Assembly (NCBI GenBank): GCA_034716535.1
Contig: JAYEJW010000082.1
Coordinates: 1-16,409 of the forward strand
From: JAYEJW01 sp034716535
GTDB lineage: Bacteria; Pseudomonadota; Gammaproteobacteria; Chromatiales; Chromatiaceae
Reading direction: 5' to 3'
Length of the DNA stretch: 16,409 nt
The notes under the pieces were generated by a model. That model saw only the letters and a program-made list of their open reading frames with translations, did no database searches and had not been told where the DNA came from. Positions 14,417 through 16,409 of this stretch are shown here, in pieces (position 1 is the stretch's first letter; each line of letters opens with the position of its first letter). A program made the position numbers and the translations under genes.

Positions 14417-16249
14417 ATGTGCGGCATCGTCGGCGGCATCGCCCAACGTGAGGTCTCCGCCATCCTGCTGGAGGGGCTGCGGCGGCTGGAGTATCGGGGT
14501 TACGATTCTGCCGGCATTGCGGTGGTCTCGGCGCCGGGTCGATTCAAACGGGTCCGCACCCTGGGGAAGGTGGAGGTCCTCCGAAAGGAGACCGGCAAGG
14601 ATCCTCTGCCTGGCACCCTCGGCATTGCCCACACCCGCTGGGCGACCCACGGCGAGCCCTCCGAGGCGAACGCCCACCCCCACCTGTGCCAAGACAGGTG
14701 CGCCGTTGTCCACAACGGGATCATCGAAAACCACGAGCTCCTGCGCGCAGAGCAGACCGCGGGTGGCCACCGTTTCACCTCGGCGACGGACACCGAAGTC
14801 ATCGCCCATGCCATTTATGACGAGCTCGCGGCTGGCCGGAAGCTGTTGGACGCTGTTCGCAGCACGGTCGGCCGGCTCCAGGGCGCTTACGCCCTGGGCG
14901 TGATGGATACCCAGGATTCCGACCACCTGGTGGCCACCCGCCACGGCAGCCCGTTGGTGGTCGGCTTGGGATTCGGCGAAAACTTCATCGCCTCGGACGT
15001 CTTCGCCCTGCTCCCGGTCACCCACCGCTTCATCTTCCTCGAAGAAGGCGACATCGCGGATATCACCCGGGAGCGCGTCGAGATCTGGGACCGCCACGGC
15101 AACCCCGTCGACCGCCCGGTGAAAGAGTCCGGGCTCACGGCCGATGCCGTGGAGCGCGGTGACTACCGCCACTACATGCTCAAAGAGATCTTCGAGCAGC
15201 CGCGGGCAATCGCCGACACCCTGGACGGCCGACTCTCCGGTTCCCGCGTGCTCCCGGAGGCCTTCGGACACGAGGCCCCAGAGGTATTCGCCCGGGCGAA
15301 GGCGGTCGACATCGTCGCCTGCGGCACCAGCTATCATGCGGGTTTGGTCTGCCGCTACTGGATCGAGTCCCTCACGGGCGTTCGCTGCAATGTGGAAGTG
15401 GCCAGCGAGTACCGCTACCGCAGGCACGTCTTGCCCGAAGACGCTCTCTTCGTCACCATCTCCCAGTCAGGAGAGACGGCGGACACCCTCGCCGCCCTGC
15501 GCATGGCCAAAGGCCTTGGCTACGCCAAGACCCTGACCGTCTGCAACGTGCCGGAAAGCTCCCTTGTTCGGGAATCGGACCTGGTGCTGCTGACCCGCGC
15601 CGGCCCCGAGATCGGCGTCGCCTCCACCAAGGCGTTTACCACCCAGCTGGCTGCTCTGTTGTTGCTGACCACGGCGATCGGCCGTTACAACGGCCTGGAC
15701 GAGGCGACCGAGGAGCAGTTTGTCGCCCTGCTGCGGGCCCTGCCGGGGAAGATCGAGGAGGCGCTAGAGCTGGACAACGCCGTCCGGATTCTGGCCGAGC
15801 GATTTGTCGACAAGCACCATACGCTTTTCCTGGGTCGTGGCGACCAATACCCCATCGCCATGGAAGGGGCTCTGAAGCTCAAGGAGATCTCGTACCTTCA
15901 CGCGGAGGCCTACCCCGCCGGCGAGCTCAAGCACGGCCCCCTCGCCCTCATCGACGAGGACATGCCGGTGGTGGCCGTTGCCCCGAACAACCGCCTGCTC
16001 GAGAAGCTCAAGTCGAACCTGCAGGAGGTTCGGGCACGGGGCGGGGAGCTGTTCGTATTCGCCGACGACCGCGTAACGATGGCGGAGGACGAGGGCCTAA
16101 CCGTCATCAGGGTCCCGGGTGTGGACGGCGTTATCTCCCCCCTGGTCTTTACCATCCCATTGCAGCTTCTCGCCTATCACGTGGCGGTACTCAAGGGCAC
16201 GGATGTGGACCAGCCGCGAAACCTCGCGAAATCGGTGACGGTTGAATAG
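14417..16249 (+). CDS. glmS: Glutamine-fructose-6-phosphate aminotransferase (isomerizing) GlmS
   Basis: First committed enzyme of amino-sugar synthesis: makes glucosamine-6-phosphate from fructose-6-phosphate and glutamine, upstream of GlmU. It is 610 residues (E. coli 609). Cys2 in MCGIVGG is the glutaminase nucleophile once Met1 is removed. The class II amidotransferase domain (2-240) includes HTRWATHGEPS. Two SIS sugar-isomerase domains follow, with CGTSYHAG (from 302), SQSGETADT (349-357) and STKAFTTQ (403-410). The C-terminal NLAKSVTVE tail carries the conserved Lys605. GAGGATC precedes the ATG at 14417. The 11-base gap from glmU leaves no room for a glmS ribozyme, and none is expected in gammaproteobacteria. 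Confidence 0.98.
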   Translation: MCGIVGGIAQREVSAILLEGLRRLEYRGYDSAGIAVVSAPGRFKRVRTLGKVEVLRKETGKDPLPGTLGIAHTRWATHGEPSEANAHPHLCQDRCAVVHNGIIENHELLRAEQTAGGHRFTSATDTEVIAHAIYDELAAGRKLLDAVRSTVGRLQGAYALGVMDTQDSDHLVATRHGSPLVVGLGFGENFIASDVFALLPVTHRFIFLEEGDIADITRERVEIWDRHGNPVDRPVKESGLTADAVERGDYRHYMLKEIFEQPRAIADTLDGRLSGSRVLPEAFGHEAPEVFARAKAVDIVACGTSYHAGLVCRYWIESLTGVRCNVEVASEYRYRRHVLPEDALFVTISQSGETADTLAALRMAKGLGYAKTLTVCNVPESSLVRESDLVLLTRAGPEIGVASTKAFTTQLAALLLLTTAIGRYNGLDEATEEQFVALLRALPGKIEEALELDNAVRILAERFVDKHHTLFLGRGDQYPIAMEGALKLKEISYLHAEAYPAGELKHGPLALIDEDMPVVAVAPNNRLLEKLKSNLQEVRARGGELFVFADDRVTMAEDEGLTVIRVPGVDGVISPLVFTIPLQLLAYHVAVLKGTDVDQPRNLAKSVTVE

Positions 16250-16285
16250 GGGGTGGATTTTCCGGGTGATGATCTTAGACAGTCG

Positions 16286-16376
16286 CTGCGCGCCAAGGAA
16301 GTGCGAAGCACGAGGCGCGTAGTCCCCGGTAGCCGTAGGCGCGGGCATGTTGCCGCAGTGGCGTAGGGGCCGTAGG
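16286..16376. repeat. GC-rich structured element after glmS
   Basis: Non-coding stretch with no supported gene to the right edge. A strong nested hairpin occupies 16286-16322: a 9-bp outer stem (16286-16294 with 16314-16322, one G-U pair) encloses GTGC-GAA-GCAC (16301-16311). Beyond it the octamer G(C/G)CGTAGG appears three times, at 16332-16339, 16360-16367 and 16369-16376. No U-tract follows the hairpin, so it is not a classic terminator. It resembles the edge of a dispersed intergenic repeat, which cannot be confirmed from one copy. Confidence 0.35.
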
Positions 16377-16409
16377 TCCCGGAGCGTGTGACCGGCATGC
16401 TCGCCGGCT

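Overview
The window is a chromosomal segment from a GC-rich gammaproteobacterium. Gene order, and protein lengths equal or close to those of Escherichia coli, point to Chromatiales or Ectothiorhodospiraceae-like relatives; that placement is inference. From about 800 to 16250 it is the conserved origin-proximal block, all on the + strand and tightly packed: mnmG-rsmG-parA-parB, then atpI-atpB-atpE-atpF-atpH-atpA-atpG-atpD-atpC, then an SlyD-like FKBP prolyl isomerase, glmU and glmS.

The left edge (1-555) is different. Two genes run on the minus strand, divergent from mnmG. The first encodes a 67-residue peptide with a very strong Shine-Dalgarno sequence and a single Cys-Asp-Pro-Cys motif near its C-terminus. 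Nineteen bases downstream begins a protein, cut by the window edge, whose N-terminus resembles the DUF692/MNIO family (multinuclear non-haem iron oxidative enzymes such as MbnB, TglH and ChrH). Small Cys-containing peptide plus MNIO is the signature of a ribosomally made, post-translationally modified peptide (RiPP) pathway. This is the most novel content here. One caution: the first metal-binding His-Gly segment expected in the MNIO protein is not visible.

The divergent intergenic region (556-822) is AT-rich. It holds a perfect minus-strand TATAAT whose spacer contains a small palindrome. mnmG and rsmG modify tRNA and 16S rRNA; parA and parB segregate the chromosome. A textbook sigma-70 promoter (TTGACC, 17 bp, TATACT) lies between parB and atpI and should drive the whole H+-ATP synthase operon. 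glmU and glmS supply UDP-GlcNAc for the envelope and may share a transcript.

Non-coding structure worth noting: a hairpin in the atpI leader, a hairpin between atpE and atpF, a 162-bp atpA-atpG spacer bounded by inverted arrays of heptamer repeats that run up to the atpG start codon, and a GC-rich structured element after glmS. No tRNA, rRNA, CRISPR array, insertion sequence, parS site or convincing oriC was seen.
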